Below, piece after piece: positions 42,745-54,595 of a DNA stretch of 64,000 nucleotides (within the stretch, counting starts at the first letter, position 1; each line of letters opens with the position of its first letter). Source of the DNA: Isochrysis galbana (Eukaryota > Haptophyta > Isochrysidales > Isochrysidaceae); contig CM030940.1 of NCBI GenBank assembly GCA_018136815.1, positions 884,418 through 948,417 of the forward strand. Reading direction: 5' to 3'. The notes below the pieces were generated by a model that was given only the letters and a program-made list of their open reading frames with translations, did no database searches and was not told the origin of the DNA. Made by a program: the position numbers and the translations under genes.

Positions 42745-44672
42745 CTAATATCGGCCACCACCGCCACCATATCCTCCGCCGTAGCCGCCTCCGCCGTAGC
42801 CGCCTCCACCGTAGCCGCCTCCGCCGTAGCCGCCTCCGCCTCCACCGTAGCTGCGTCCGCCACCCCCACCCTCGTCCTGCCTAAAGTCACGAGCCCCAAA
42901 GCGGTTGCCGCCTCCACCCTTGCCTCCTCCGCGGCGGCCGCCGCCGCCGCCAAATCCGCCCGATGCCGCGAGCGTATCAAGCCATTTGGGCCTTTCGATG
43001 TTGTTCTCAGCGAATATCTCGACTAGATCTTGCACCGCCTTCTTGTTGGTGCGATCATTGATGAAGGATGTCGCCAGGCCCGAGTGACCAGCACGACCTG
43101 TGCGCCCAATCCGATGAACGTAGTCATCGATGTCGCCGGGAAAGTCGTAGTTGATGACGTGGATGACGTTGGGGATGTCGAGGCCACGTGCCGCAACGTC
43201 AGTGGCCACAAGGATGGGCGTGCGACCAGCACGGAATGAGGCGAGGGCATCCTCACGCTCACGCTGCGTGCGGTCGCCATGGATGGAGGTCGCCATCAGG
43301 TTGCGGTCGTAGAGACGAGCCTCGAGCATGTCAGCGGAGCGCTTGGTCTCGACAAATACCAGGGTGAGACCGGGAACGGCATCGAGCAGCTGAAGAAGCA
43401 TCTCCTCTTTATCGCGATCCTCAACATACTCAAGCTTCTGCGTGATGAACTCTGTGGTTGAGCCGACACGGCCAACAGTGACGAAGATGTAGTCATCGAG
43501 GAAGTCCATGGCCATGCGTTGGATCTGCTTGGGAAAGGTCGCCGAGAACATGAGCGTCTGGCGATCGGGAGACTGTGGCATGCCCTCCTGTTGCACGATG
43601 CGTCGAATCTGGGGCTCGAATCCCATGTCAAGCATGCGGTCTGCCTCGTCAAGCGTGAGGACAGTCACGCAAGAGACAGAGACGCGCCCACGTTCGATGA
43701 GATCGACCAGGCGGCCGGGCGTGGCGACGAGCAGCTCACACCCTCGCTCTAGGTCGCGGAGCTGGTCACGGATATCGGCACCGCCGTAGCAGACTACTGG
43801 CCGCACGCCGGAGAGGTAGCAGAACTTGCGTGCTTCGTTGTAGATCTGGATGGTAAGCTCGCGGGTGGGAGAGAGCACAAGTGCCATCGGGTTGGCCTGT
43901 CGCATCGGCGGCGGCTTCTCCATGCTGATGATGCGCGTGATGATCGGCAGCAGAAACGACGCAGTTTTTCCGGAACCCGTCTGCGCGCAAGCCATAAGGT
44001 CGCGTCCAGAGATTGAGATGGGTACAGTGTTCTTCTGGATAGGCGTCGGCTTGGAGTAGCCTGCAAGTGCGATATTTTGAATCAGCACCTCGGGCATCTT
44101 GAGTGAAGCAAAGTCCGTCGCCGGCTCTGGCACATCGCGGCCGGAGGTCTCGACGGGAATGTCATCATACTTGTCGAAGTTTATCCCCGTCGTCTTGGCG
44201 TCTTCAGCGCGCGGTGGACCGAAGATGTCCAGCTCCCATCGTTCATTCCGCGGGCCCACTGCAAAAGCATCCGAGGCACGCGTGTTCCAGCTGCCACGCC
44301 CTCCGCCGCGATCGCCGTAGCTGCCGCCCGAAGGGCCGCGGTCGAAGTCGCGCGGCGGATAGCCGCCGCCCCGATCGCCATAGCCACCGCGGTCCCCAAA
44401 GCCACCGCGATCCCCAAAGCCGCCACGGTCGCCAAAGCCACCACCCCTGTCGTAGCGGCTGCCAATGCTTGTCTGCTGCATCAGCGCATCAAGGCTGCGG
44501 CCGCGGCCAGCCGGAGCGCCTGCGAGCCAGGGATGTGGTGGAGGTGCGTTTCATCCTGATGTTTCGCACCCTCCATCCCCGCGCGCCCGCGCTCCCTTGC
44601 CCGATCCTAAGCTTGGCACTCACCACTGCCGCCTTCCTTGTTACGCAGGTGTGGAGGTACGTATCCTGTCAT
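42745..44672 (-). CDS. DDX3: DEAD-box RNA helicase, Ded1/DDX3 subfamily (607 aa, two exons)
   Basis: This is an ATP-dependent RNA helicase for translation initiation. Exon 1 (44672-44624) encodes [16 protein letters not shown], with the YVPPHLR motif typical of Ded1/DDX3 N-termini. A phase-1 GT-AG intron joins it to exon 2 (44519-42745). RGG/FGDRGG repeats lead into the Q motif GYSKPTPIQ, motif [33 protein letters not shown] and [10 protein letters not shown]. The tail is glycine-rich, with [12 protein letters not shown] repeats ending GGRY. All catalytic motifs are intact and the length is normal. Without exon 1 the frame would begin at a later Met and miss the conserved N-terminus. Confidence 0.93.
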
Positions 44673-45470
44673 CAATGTGTTGTCGCGTGTGTATCTGCGC
44701 GAGCACAGGGCGAGGGATGGCGTGAGAATACCGATCGTGCGACGTAGGCCGGCGCGTGCACGCTTGGCGCCGCCCACCGCAAGAGGGAGGTGGAGCAACG
44801 GAGGGAGGGGTGCGGGGGGAAGAGGGGCGTGGCCGGACCCCAAGCTAAAAGCCTCGTGCCTGTCCGGAGCGCCCCCCTTGCTCCCCCCCTCCCCCCGCCC
44901 CCGCCCTTCCTGCCTGCCCCCCTCGCTTCCCCCCGCCTCCCCCCCCCCCCTTACCACCCCCCGCGCGCGAGGACGCCCCCCCCCCCTCCCACCTTCGCCC
45001 ACCTGCCCCCCTCCCCCCCCCCCCTTCCCCCCCCCCCGCAGACCCCCCCACCCCTGCCTTCGCGCCCGTCGCCGGTGCCTCCTCCCCCTCCCCTCCCCTT
45101 CCCCTCCCGCGTCCTCTCACGCCAGGAGAACACGACGTGCACTGGACCGGAGAAAAGCGCCAGCACGCCCCGCATCCCATCGAGGTCGGGGTCGAGATCA
45201 AGACGACCACAAGGCCCATGAACGGTTCCGTCTTGTTGCTGTGAGCCTCGTTCGGGGCACCACGTCCATAGAATAGGCCAGCTAGTGAAGGATCGTATGT
45301 GATTGATCCTCGTCCTCGAAAGATGTTCATTGGTGTACGGGTTGCGCTCTCTCACTTGGCGAGGGAGGACGAGGCGAGGGCGGAGGAGGCGAGGGCGGAA
45401 GAGGGAGGAGGCGAGGGAGGAGATTCCAGGAAGGAGTACGTTCCCGTCAATGGATGCGGCCAGCTTGATC
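44673..45470. other. Upstream region of DDX3
   Basis: Bases 44880-45110 are nearly pure C-rich on the plus strand, giving a G-rich minus leader. GAGGCGAGGGCGGAG repeats occur at 45360-45420. No gene is seen. Confidence 0.45.
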
Positions 45471-45744
45471 TAGGGCGGTCAAACAGGGCTTTTAACTTCT
45501 AAGGGTGAAAATTCACTAAGTCAAGATTGAGGTTTTATCGCGAGATCTTAGGATATGCTACTATGCTAGCCCGGTCACTCACTAGGGGGGTGCGAAGGGC
45601 ACCATCGGTAATGGGCAAACGAGGACCTAAATAAGCTCCCTATAGGTTCTGGTATGAGAGATCACCAAAAAAAATCCGGGGTCCTCCGGCAAAATTTTCG
45701 AAAAATACTCAATTTCAGGCCTCTGACAGCCGCGCAGAAATATA

Positions 45745-46177
45745 CAGTGATGGTGCATCAGTACTGACGTCAGTTTTTTACATCAGTGTCAGTTCACCTC
45801 AAGCTGACAACTGATGTCAGTTGTCAGTGGCTTGGAGCGGGGAGAAAAACAAAACACACAGTCCTCTTTACTTTCTACAGTCAAAGAAAAAAATATGAAA
45901 AACAAGCCAAACAAGGGTTCGAACTCGTGCCCAGCATCACAGACCGCATGCGCAGTACACCCTGAGCCGCTAGGGGCTCGCTATCGACCTGAAATTGGGC
46001 GTTTTGTGGTATCAATATTTGCAGCAAAGACACAGGTCACTGATGTCAGCTGATATTCTGCTCAATCAGAGCCTTTGAGGTGATGTCAGCTGATGGACCT
46101 CATCAGCTGACATCAGCTACTGATGTCAGTGTTAGCTCGAAGTTGGTGTCAGCTGACGGACTGATGCACCATCACTG
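45745..46177. mobile_element. 433 bp hAT-type MITE
   Basis: The terminal inverted repeat is CAGTGATGGTGCATCAGT, and the exact 8 bp target duplication is GAAATATA (45737-45744 and 46178-46185). CAG ends plus an 8 bp duplication are the hAT signature. Subterminal CTGACATCAG-type palindromes probably bind transposase. On the minus strand (about 45985-45905) it carries a tRNA-like stretch, with a box A-like GCGGCTCAGGGTG and a box B-like AGTTCGAACCC. Confidence 0.82.
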
Positions 46178-46518
46178 GAAATATACAACGGGCCCCCTCC
46201 GGTATAATTTAATTTTATCGATGGCCTTCAAGCGCGCCTCTCGCAGCGCATTACGAAGCCATGGTCATCACCAGCAAACACGGTCGATACAGCCTGGTTC
46301 TGTACGCACCGCAATACAATACTTCTATGATTTCATGGACTTGAACGTGTACGTAATTATCACAAAAACTATGAAGACGCTCAACGCTAAAATCGCCAAG
46401 GGATAGAGAGCCCAACTTCGACCCGCGACCGGCGGCGCCACGAGGCCGTTCTTGTGCCCGCTCACCGAGTAGATGCCGCATCACGCACCATATCGCGGCA
46501 TCCCGCCCTCACAGCCTG

Positions 46519-47165
46519 TCAGAGCAAGGCTGATCTCACTCTTGGAGATTGCCTGCGAGGGCGCGCCGGCAGCTAGCGCGGAACGCGGTTCTTGTGGGGA
46601 GCTCATGGAGCTTTCCTCGGGGGTGACTACGGGCATGGTGATCGACGCACGACGCACGACGCACACACGGAGCACGGTGGGCGCGGAAGTGCGGAAGGAG
46701 GCTTGTGGGAGGTGGTTGCAGGCGACTGGGGGTGGCTCAGGCGCGTGCTTGACTTGTATTGACTCGTTGACTCGGGGTATAGACTCGGGAACTCGGGGGG
46801 ACTCGCTTGGGAACACGGTGGGACTCGACGAAGTTGCTACAAAAATCACTCACAAGAAACCAAAAACCAAAGTCCTTGGGCTCAGAAAACTAACGTAAAC
46901 ACTCCGGAATCATACGATAAACAAACCCCTCCCCGCGCGGCGAAGGCTGAAGTCGCGATCGCTCGTCATGCGCGAAGATATACGGAAAGAGAGCGCATAA
47001 CTACGCCACCGAAGGGTTCGAACTATCGTTAAAGTGGAACTCGTCCGCTGAAGCCAACGCGGAGGGTCGAGGAGAGATCCAAACTCGCGCGGGGGGGAGA
47101 AGGCGATGTGCGGAGAGACCTTCTAGACAAGCGACGAGCAAGGGGCGACGAAACAAGACGCGAGA
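46519..47165 (-). mobile_element. Q-3: inverted copy of the Q dispersed repeat (fossil)
   Basis: It matches 29520-30160 in reverse, including the MPVVTPEESSMSSPQEP start. Similarity ends at the same codon as in Q-1 and Q-2. It is incomplete and no enzymatic domain is present. Confidence 0.6.
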
Positions 47166-47323
47166 CGCGAGGCGGGGGCCCAAGGGGGGGGTCCGGGTCC
47201 GGATATGTGCTAGTTGCTAGTTGGGTGTATTGGGAACTTTCTCCCGAAAAAAATCCTTAAATTTCCTCAATTCTGAGATGGTCATTTTTTCACCCCTTAT
47301 AAAAAAACTGTTTGACCGCCCTA

Positions 47324-48543
47324 CGCGCGAGGCGAGAATATTAAATGGTTTTTTGTTTTTAGACCCAACCCACCGTGTTTCGTGTTTAACATCTAGGGTC
47401 GCGTCTCTCCTTTCTTAATTCTCTACCTTTCTTCCATCGCGCTTCCCGCGGGTGTTTTTGGCGTGCGCTCCCGGATGGGTAACCGCCCCTGGCGGCTCGG
47501 AGCTCCTAGCAGAGCCTCCACGCATTGGCAAATGGCACTAGCACAACTAAATTAGTCTAGGCCACGCCCCCATAGAAAGCGCACACACGGAGACGTGAAC
47601 GAGGGGCGGCAAGCAGCGGACGGCGGCGTTGATTGGGCTGGAGAGGGAAGGAAGCGTCTCGAGAGGGCGGGGCAGCACCGGGCCCCGCCCGCTCCTTCCT
47701 TTTTGTGCTGTTCCCGTCGGCAGCCCAGATGTTTCTGGGCCGCAGGGGGGGGGGGGGGCGGCGGGGGGGGAAAGGGCGGGGGGGGGGGGGAGCGGGGGCG
47801 GGGGGGGGGGGGGGGGCGCGCATGGATCCGCCGCCGAGAGGATCCTCGGCGCGCAACTCACTGAGAGAGGCGGGGGGCGCGTTCTCTCTCTCTCCTCGAA
47901 AGCTCATGGAGAGAGAGGGCAGCGCCTCGCAACACACGGGGGGAGGAGGAGGACGCGGGGGGGGGGGGGGGGCGCGCAAAACGTGCGCGGGGGGGGGGAG
48001 GGGGGGGGGAAGGGGGAGGGGGGGGGGGAGAAGAAACGGCCTCCAAGTGCAAGAGATCCGATGGAGGAGAAACAAACGCCTAGAGGGAGGGGGGGGGATG
48101 GATGAAGCGGGAGGCAGGTCGCGGATGGCGTCCGGCTCGCCCCCCCCCCCCCCCCCTTCCCCTCTCCTCTCCTCTCTCTCTCTCCCCGCGGGGGGGTCGG
48201 CGCGGGGGGCGCGGGGCTCTCTCTCTCTCCTCGCTCTCCCTGCCCACCCTCCCCATCGCTCCCCTGTTCTATCATGCTCTACCTCTCCCTCTCTTCTCTC
48301 TCAGGCGGCATCGCCCTCTCCTCTCTTCCCCGTCCCCAAACTCTCTCTCCCCTCCCTCCCCGCCCCTCCCCTCGAGCCGCTGCGCACAGACAGCAGCGGG
48401 GGCGAGGAGCCACCGCCCGCGGGAAGGGGGGGGAAGAAGAGGGAGGCAGAGGCACACCAAGGGAGTCAGAGGCAGCGCCGGCGAGCGGGAGCGAGGGCGC
48501 GCTACGTGCAGGAGGGGTCGCTTTTGGAAAGCGCATCTCTCCG
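47324..48543. other. Upstream region of the 48544 gene; repeat ends and homopolymer tracts
   Basis: Bases 47325-47362 resemble a LINE 3' tip in plus orientation (GAGGCGAGAATATTAAATGG then T-rich). Bases 47366-47398 are a solo end of the 39800 MITE family. From 47740 to 48330 long G and then C/T tracts dominate. Large frames here are shadows. Confidence 0.5.
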
Positions 48544-49941
48544 ATGATGCCGCCCGTGTTGCCCAACACCGAATCCTTCTCCTCGTGGGAACGCGGCGGG
48601 GCGCCCGTGGCCGGCCTCGCTGATCCGTTTGAAGTGGATGACTCGATGCTCGACTCGCTCGCCGAGATGGTCGACTCGGGAGGACAGTTCGGGCTGCAGG
48701 GGGATGATGTTTCCGCGGGCGACTTGGAAGACGACGACCGAGCAGCCTCTTTCATGCAGCTCGAGGGCGGACATGCTGGCATGGACTTTTCGTTTGGGCT
48801 GCTGCAACCGCAGCAACACGGCTTGACCCCCATGCCGTCATATGCGCCCACGATTAGTGAGTCGAAGATGCCCGGCCCGGTTGTCTCGCTCAAGCCGGGC
48901 GGTAGCGACGGCTCGTATTCGTGGGAGTCGGTGCAGCTCGTCATTGTCAAGCACTCGGTGCATAAGGTTGTCGGCACTGGCCCAGATCGCGACTACATTG
49001 TGTCAAACCTGCGGCCGTTCACCATTGACCTGCAGCTTGTGGACATTTCTGGTAGTCAGCCGGCCGAGTGCTATAACAATCTTCAGCTTCGATCCTCCCT
49101 GTACTACGAGAACGGGCTGCCCGTACGAGCACCGCCCTCCGAAACGCTGTTGCTTGGCGACACGCAGGCGATGGTGGTTCGAGGGCATGGCCAGCTCAAG
49201 TTGAAGATGGGGATCAATGCCCTCTCGTCCAAACTGGGCAAGCAAAGATTGCGCGTGAAGATCGAGCCGGCTAACGAGGACCTACGAGCTTTGCCTATGC
49301 TATCTGTTCTTACCGAGCCGCTCCGCTCGGTCACCAAACTTGAACGCAAGCCGGCCAGTCGTGGCGATAAGGATGGCGGCAGCACGAACTCCTCGGCGGC
49401 GGGCGCCGCTCCGCCCACCCCGACGGGCGCTCCTTCCTCCGACCCATTTGCCACCGTCGGCGAGAGCGAGGGCCCGCTGATGGTTGAGGGGAGCAATCGC
49501 ATCTCCACCACCAGCGCAACGTCGAGCTCTTGGGCGGAGGGCGGCGTCAGCGAGAGCATTTCTCGGCAGGGCTCCAATTCGGCCGGCGCTGCAGCTGCGC
49601 CCAAAATCGAGGCCTCGTCCTCTGGCGCGGCAGCCTCGTCTACTCCTGCGATCCAGCTACCGCCCATTCCAGCGTCTGAGGATGTCAACTCGCTCAAGGC
49701 CCTGCTGCTCCAAGAGCGTGAGCTCTTCCAGCAGCAAGTGACTGCACTGCGCAATCAGCTCTCGGATGAGCACTCCGACAATGCGTCCATCCGCAAGGTT
49801 TTGGAAATGCAGCAGCGCCAGATGCAATTGATGGCGAAGCAGAACGAGTCCATTCTGCATGAGGTGGCGAGCCTGCGCTCGAGCCGGCTGGCTGAACAGC
49901 AGGCGGCTGCGGCCTCGGCACCGGCTTCGGAGTCATCATAG
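48544..49941 (+). CDS. Predicted beta-sandwich/coiled-coil regulatory protein (465 aa)
   Basis: The acidic N-terminal 75 residues (DPFEVDDSMLDSLAEMVDSG) resemble an activation region. Residues about 115-265 form a compact domain: VQLVIVKHSVHKVVGTGPDR, LRPFTIDLQLVD, LRSSLYYENGLPV, LKLKMGINALSSKLGKQRLR, LSVLTEPLRSVTKLERKP. This resembles an immunoglobulin-like DNA-binding fold of the p53/Rel type, but the match is from memory of patterns and weak. A Ser/Ala-rich linker follows, then a coiled coil (LKALLLQERELFQQQVTALR ... MQQRQMQLMAKQNES). I infer a nuclear regulator that oligomerises. The ATG at 48544 follows low-complexity sequence. An upstream in-frame extension exists but is simple repeat. 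Confidence 0.65.
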   Translation: MMPPVLPNTESFSSWERGGAPVAGLADPFEVDDSMLDSLAEMVDSGGQFGLQGDDVSAGDLEDDDRAASFMQLEGGHAGMDFSFGLLQPQQHGLTPMPSYAPTISESKMPGPVVSLKPGGSDGSYSWESVQLVIVKHSVHKVVGTGPDRDYIVSNLRPFTIDLQLVDISGSQPAECYNNLQLRSSLYYENGLPVRAPPSETLLLGDTQAMVVRGHGQLKLKMGINALSSKLGKQRLRVKIEPANEDLRALPMLSVLTEPLRSVTKLERKPASRGDKDGGSTNSSAAGAAPPTPTGAPSSDPFATVGESEGPLMVEGSNRISTTSATSSSWAEGGVSESISRQGSNSAGAAAAPKIEASSSGAAASSTPAIQLPPIPASEDVNSLKALLLQERELFQQQVTALRNQLSDEHSDNASIRKVLEMQQRQMQLMAKQNESILHEVASLRSSRLAEQQAAAASAPASESS

Positions 49942-51081
49942 TAAGCAAGCATCCTTAGTGTGCAAGGTCTGAGCCGACAGGCAACGCGTAGTCCTCGCGC
50001 TCGCCTCGGCTCTGTCTCGAGAAGAGGAGCTTGCCCGAAGCGCCACCTACCGTTCCAGGACCATGGCTTGCCTCCTCCTGGTCTCTGGCGGCTGTTCCGA
50101 TAACGGGGAGCTTGTCTATATCTCAGTCTGCCATTTGTCTGTGATGTGTGAGAGGGGGGGGGGGGGGAGAGACTGGAAAAGGGTCCGTGCGTGGTGGGCT
50201 ACGGGCCGGCAACATCGGTGCGGAGACCCATCAGAGCCGCGACGAACATTTGGCTGCGCCATCTGGATGAGAATACCATGCGGCTTCATCTTGCCTGCCC
50301 GCGGCGGCAAGCATCGAGCGGGCATCCGACCCAGTGCCACTAGTGCGTGCCCTCGAGCGGGCGATCAGCAACGGGTAAATGATGAGGTGGGTCGGGGAGC
50401 CGGGGTGGAGAGGCTCTTCATGTAAAACAGAAGTGCGTGCTCGTCTCGCAGCCACTGCACCCACTCGGCAACGGCATCTCGTGAGCTCCAGGCAGTGTCT
50501 GGGCATTCACAAGTTGCATGGCCACCGCCAGATTCCTGCACAGGGTCGGCTCTGATGTTCGAACAAGGTTGAGTGAAACTCGCAGTCGAACGTTTTGCTA
50601 TGTATGTCCGAGTTCATGATCCGTATCCGGGCGCAACAGGTTAGCTGTGTTTTGTAGGTCGCTACGCGTGCTCGCACTGTGGGTCGTCGAATCGGACAGC
50701 GCGTCTCATCGCGCCCACTTCCCTTTTGACGGCTGCCCCAAATCAAGCGGTCGGTGGCGCTCTCATCATATAGAACAGGCCCCTCGCACTGGGTTGGTGC
50801 TGCATTGACTCAAGGAGACGTGGCAGAAGCAGCATGCACACGGCTTGTGAGCTAGGATGAGTAGTGCACCCTTCTTTGCTTGACGCCATTGCTACTGCCA
50901 TTGGCACCGCCCACTTCTGCCACTGGCACCGTTTGAAATCTGCGACAACCGTCTGCATGCATGGTCACTGTGGGTCGTTATTAGGCATCGGTGGGCCTCA
51001 TCCGCGCTGTTTGATCTTCAGGTTGGAAGAAAACGTTGTAGTCGTTCGTTCAATGCCCTCTTAAGTGTGCATGATATTGGA
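49942..51081. other. Intergenic region, nothing recognised
   Basis: It contains the 3' UTR of the preceding gene and a G run at 50154-50167. No repeat family or gene is seen. Confidence 0.45.
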
Positions 51082-51600
51082 CTGTCGTGAAAACGATAGG
51101 GCCATGGAGCGTCGCGCCGCTCCACTCCCCTCTTCTTGCTGCCCAAGTGTCGCATTCATCCTAGAAAAAAACTTTTTAATATTCCCGCTTCAAACGTGGC
51201 ACTGGGTAACGCTACCGTAGCCACGCCCATTTCCCTTCCTCACCCTCATTACCCGCCTTGCGGCAACTCCCTTCGTGCTCTACTTAGGGGCCCGGGGCAT
51301 GTGGGGGTTGCTGAGCTGGGTGGTATGCACCTGTCCTCGAGCGGTGCGTTCACACCTTTCTCCTGTGCCGCTGAGTGACCTGTCTATCTTAGGTGTTTTA
51401 TGCGTACGTTAAAACGATAGGGTCATGGAGCGCGCGCCGCTCCCCTCCCCTCCTGCCGCCCCCCCCGCCGCGACGGACGACCGGGCCATGCTCGACGCCT
51501 CGCACCGCCGAAGCGCCCCCGAGAGGGCGCCCCACCGACCAAGGTGCGCACGAGGCGCGGCCCGTGCCGACCCCCGACAGCCATTCAGCCATACACTAGC
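51082..51600. mobile_element. Cluster of LINE end fragments
   Basis: Bases 51082-51160 are a plus-strand LINE 5' end, with hairpin CTGTCGT-GAAA-ACGATAG (51082-51099) followed by GGCC and an ATG (51104; M-E-R-R-A-A-P-L-P). Bases 51166-51400 are a minus-strand LINE 3' UTR with the AATATTAAAAAG tip. From about 51407 a second plus-strand 5' end begins partway through its hairpin (only CGT-TAAA-ACGATAG remains). It then reads GGTC-ATG and an ORF1-like Pro/Arg-rich frame (M-E-R-A-P-L-P-S-P-P). Confidence 0.7.
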
Positions 51601-51950
51601 AAGGACACCATGCCCAGCATGGCCACCACAGCCCCCATCTCCTCCCAACCTCCCAAGGCCACCTGGCAGCTATGACAAGCCGGCTCACAGCCGCAACCCA
51701 TAGATAGGGAAAGCCGCAAGGCTGGGCCTCTACAATGCCGCGGTACTGACCTCGTGCGACAGCACGAGGCACAGGCCTGGCCAGACCTCTCACCAACCCC
51801 AAGGGGGGAACAGCCAAGCTGGTGTAGCACAGACTACAATAGGGGAACGAAATGGCTGACCGCTCCCGCCAAGGGACAAGGGAGACCATGAAGATGGCTC
51901 TTGGAACCAACCCCCAGTCCCTCCATCGTCGCGGGCGAAGACGGGGACAG

Positions 51951-52702
51951 CCTGACGAATTGTGATGGCCCATAGGGCCTGAGGGCAATGAGGAAGGGGC
52001 GAAGCCGGCGGCAGGCCCGGCGAGGGAGACCACTTCGGAGGTGCTGACGGGCTGAAGCCCGTCAGCAGAGGAAGGCGGGCAAGCGGGCTTGAGCGAGGGC
52101 GAGGACGGCGGCGAGAGCGACATGGAACGAGCGGCGAGAGGCGAGGGTGAGTGTGAGGAGGGCTGTGATGGCAGGGGCTGGCGAGGAGAGGCGAGGCTGT
52201 AGGGTACGAGTGTTACGAGAGCGAGAGCGACGAGAGCGAGAGCGACGGATGACGACTGACGACAGGACGACGGACAGAGACACCCAGGAAAACACGCCGA
52301 CACTCGCCCCACGACTTTCTCACATAACTCGACGAAAATCAAACCCAAACACTCCGGCCAGACGACGACGGACGACGATCAGAAGGCGATCTGTCGGCGA
52401 TCCCGTCTGGAAGGGGAATCGCACCATAACGGAAACGAGGGGCAATCCTGCCGCACAGGATTCCAAGAGACCTATCGAATAAGACGAAAGAAGTGCGGTG
52501 TGCCTAAGGGGGAGATGCGAAGAGATTGCAAATTAAACCTGATTGCAATCACTGAAGTAGATAGAGAAACGCGGAGAAGATAGCGAATTAAACCTATTTG
52601 CGAAGCACCTAGGATGAAGAAAGGTGGGGAAACTTCCCTTCTCTTCGAGAGAAAGAGAGAGGGCGCTCCACAACCCAAGATCCTATATCGTCCGCGATGG
52701 GG
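51951..52702 (-). repeat. Left arm of a 5 kb inverted-repeat composite
   Basis: The reverse complement matches 54270-54591 and then 56564-56994 at high identity. For example, CCAGACGGGATCGCCGACAG and TGACGGGCTTCAGCCCGTCA are in both arms. The minus-strand frame here (ending SADGLQPVSTSE...) is shared with the right arm. The spacer 52703-54269 holds the Q-2 repeat. Confidence 0.75.
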
Positions 52703-52827
52703 ACGAGCGGCGAGTCCTCCGCCTGAGGCGAGTCGGCGGAGATCATAGATCATAGCGACTAGCGGTTCTGAAGAGAGACGAGGGCGAGTGGACACGAGGG
52801 ATGGAACGCGACGATTGTGTTGTATTC

Positions 52828-53876
52828 CTGCCCATCTGAAGGCTGTAGGCATGAATATTCGTGTAAGGTACGCGCTCACAATTACAATTGAACAGTTACC
52901 CGTGTTGCCACTGACGCACAAGACACACAGATTCGGATTCCCCATGGTCTCAAGTCCAGGTTTGCAGATTTTGGTCTCGAAATTTGCGATTCGAATTTTG
53001 TTTTTGCTGTTACTATAATTGTTGGCTCGTTTAAGGTAATAAACCGGCATGACTTCGACTTCTCGTTCTGCAGTCGCTCTGCGAGACTCTCTCTCTCTCT
53101 CTCCGTCCGCATCTCCTCGGCCGACGACAGGAAGATTCGTCCAAAACATTCTCCGGTCCCAAGATGTCTCGTGGGGGGTCTCTCCGCGCTCCGCGAGAGA
53201 AAGGACGCGATCTCGCTCCGAGATTGGCCTCGCGCCCTCCCACGCTGCCCCGCCGTGCCCTCGGTCCCTCGCCCCCCCCCGCGGCAGGTTCTTTCCCTCG
53301 GCGTGCCGTCCGTCGCCTCCGGCCCTCTTCTCTTACCTTCTCTTGTTGTCATCAAATGTTCCATGACCGTCTTTTGTCTTCTCTCGTCTATCGGTCATAT
53401 CTATCTCCCCAACGAGATCTGCCCTCGTTGTGTCGGCCTCCCCTGTGTCGCATGTCTGCGCGTTGCTGAGTTGCCCTGGTGCCGACGCCTGGCCGTCCGT
53501 CCAGATGTGCTTAGTTTTCGCCCCGTTTGGGTTAGTTTGTGTGGCTCCGTGCCCTCGAGCTTTTTGTAGCAACTTCACCGTGTTCCCAAGCGAGTCCCCC
53601 CGAGTTCCTGAGTCTATACCCCGAGTCAACGAGTCAATACAAGCCAAGCACGCGCCTGAGCCACCCCCAGTCGCCTGCCACCACCTCCCACAAGCCTCCT
53701 TCCACACTTCCACGCCCTCCGTGCGTCGTGCGTCGTGCGTCGATCACCATGCCCGTAGTCACCCCCGAGGAAAGCTCCATGAGCTCCCCGCAAGAACCGC
53801 ACTCCGCGCTAGCTGCCGGCGCGCCCTCGCAGGCCATCACCAAGAGTGAGATGAGCCTTGCTCTGACAGATTGTTG
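52828..53876 (+). mobile_element. Q-2: direct copy of the Q dispersed repeat (fossil)
   Basis: It matches Q-1 in two blocks (52828-53331 and 53565-53876), separated by a shorter different middle. The second block again contains MPVVTPEESSMSSPQEP and ends at the same codon. It is incomplete and no enzymatic domain is present. Confidence 0.6.
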
Positions 53877-54595
53877 ACTACAAGGGTCAAGCGGCCATCA
53901 CGTTTCGCATCAGGCGACACGCCTGCACACACCGCACCGACCACCGCACGACGAGGGCACTTGCGAAAAAAACAACCAAACCTGAGGTTGCACCCTCTGA
54001 GGTGCTTCCGGGCGAGCACGCCAGAAACAAAAAAAAGGCAAAACAAAAGAGGAGAACGACGGGGGAAAAGAACGCGGGAAACTCTAGGAACGAGGGAAAG
54101 ACTAATGATAATGAAACGAGAAGGGGGGGCCGGGCGTCGGAGGAGCGAAGCGAGGAGCGGGCGCACGGGACTGTCGCATTCGCGAATCGACACTCGTTAG
54201 GCTTCTCGTCGTCGTTCGGCATTTATCGTTATAATTCTCTCGTTCTCGTTCTCGGTCAAAAAGCTTCGCTTGGACGAATAGGATCTTGGGTTGTGGAGCG
54301 CCCTCTCTCTTTCTCTCGAAGAGAAGCAGGGAAGTTTCCCCACCTTTCTCCCTCCTAGGCGCCTCGCAAATAGGTTTAATTCGCTATCTTCTCCGCGTTT
54401 CTCTATCTACTTCAGTGATTGCAATCAGGTTTAATTTGCAATCTTATCGCATCTCCCCCTTAGGCACACCGCACTTCTCTCGTCTTATTCGGTAAGTCTT
54501 TTGGAATCTTGTGCGGCAGGATTGCCCCTCGTTTCCGTTATGGTGCGATTCCCCTTCCAGACGGGATCGCCGACAGATCGCCTTCTGATCGTCAG

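Larger units (their letters stand above)
45471..47323. mobile_element. TIR element with TA ends (Tc1/mariner-like), carrying nested repeats
   Basis: The left end TAGGGCGGTCAAACAG (45471) and the right end, inverted (47323), are the same for 16 bases. They stay similar for about 70 bp through AAGGGTGAAAA and ATTGAGG. The TA at each outer edge fits a TA target duplication. No transposase frame is seen. Inside lie a hAT-like MITE (45745-46177) and the inverted Q repeat (46519-47165). The ends recur alone at 24562 and 41467. Confidence 0.6.

Noticed and set aside
47557-48543. Several long frames on both strands before the 48544 gene
   Set aside because: All come from G, C and CT homopolymer tracts.
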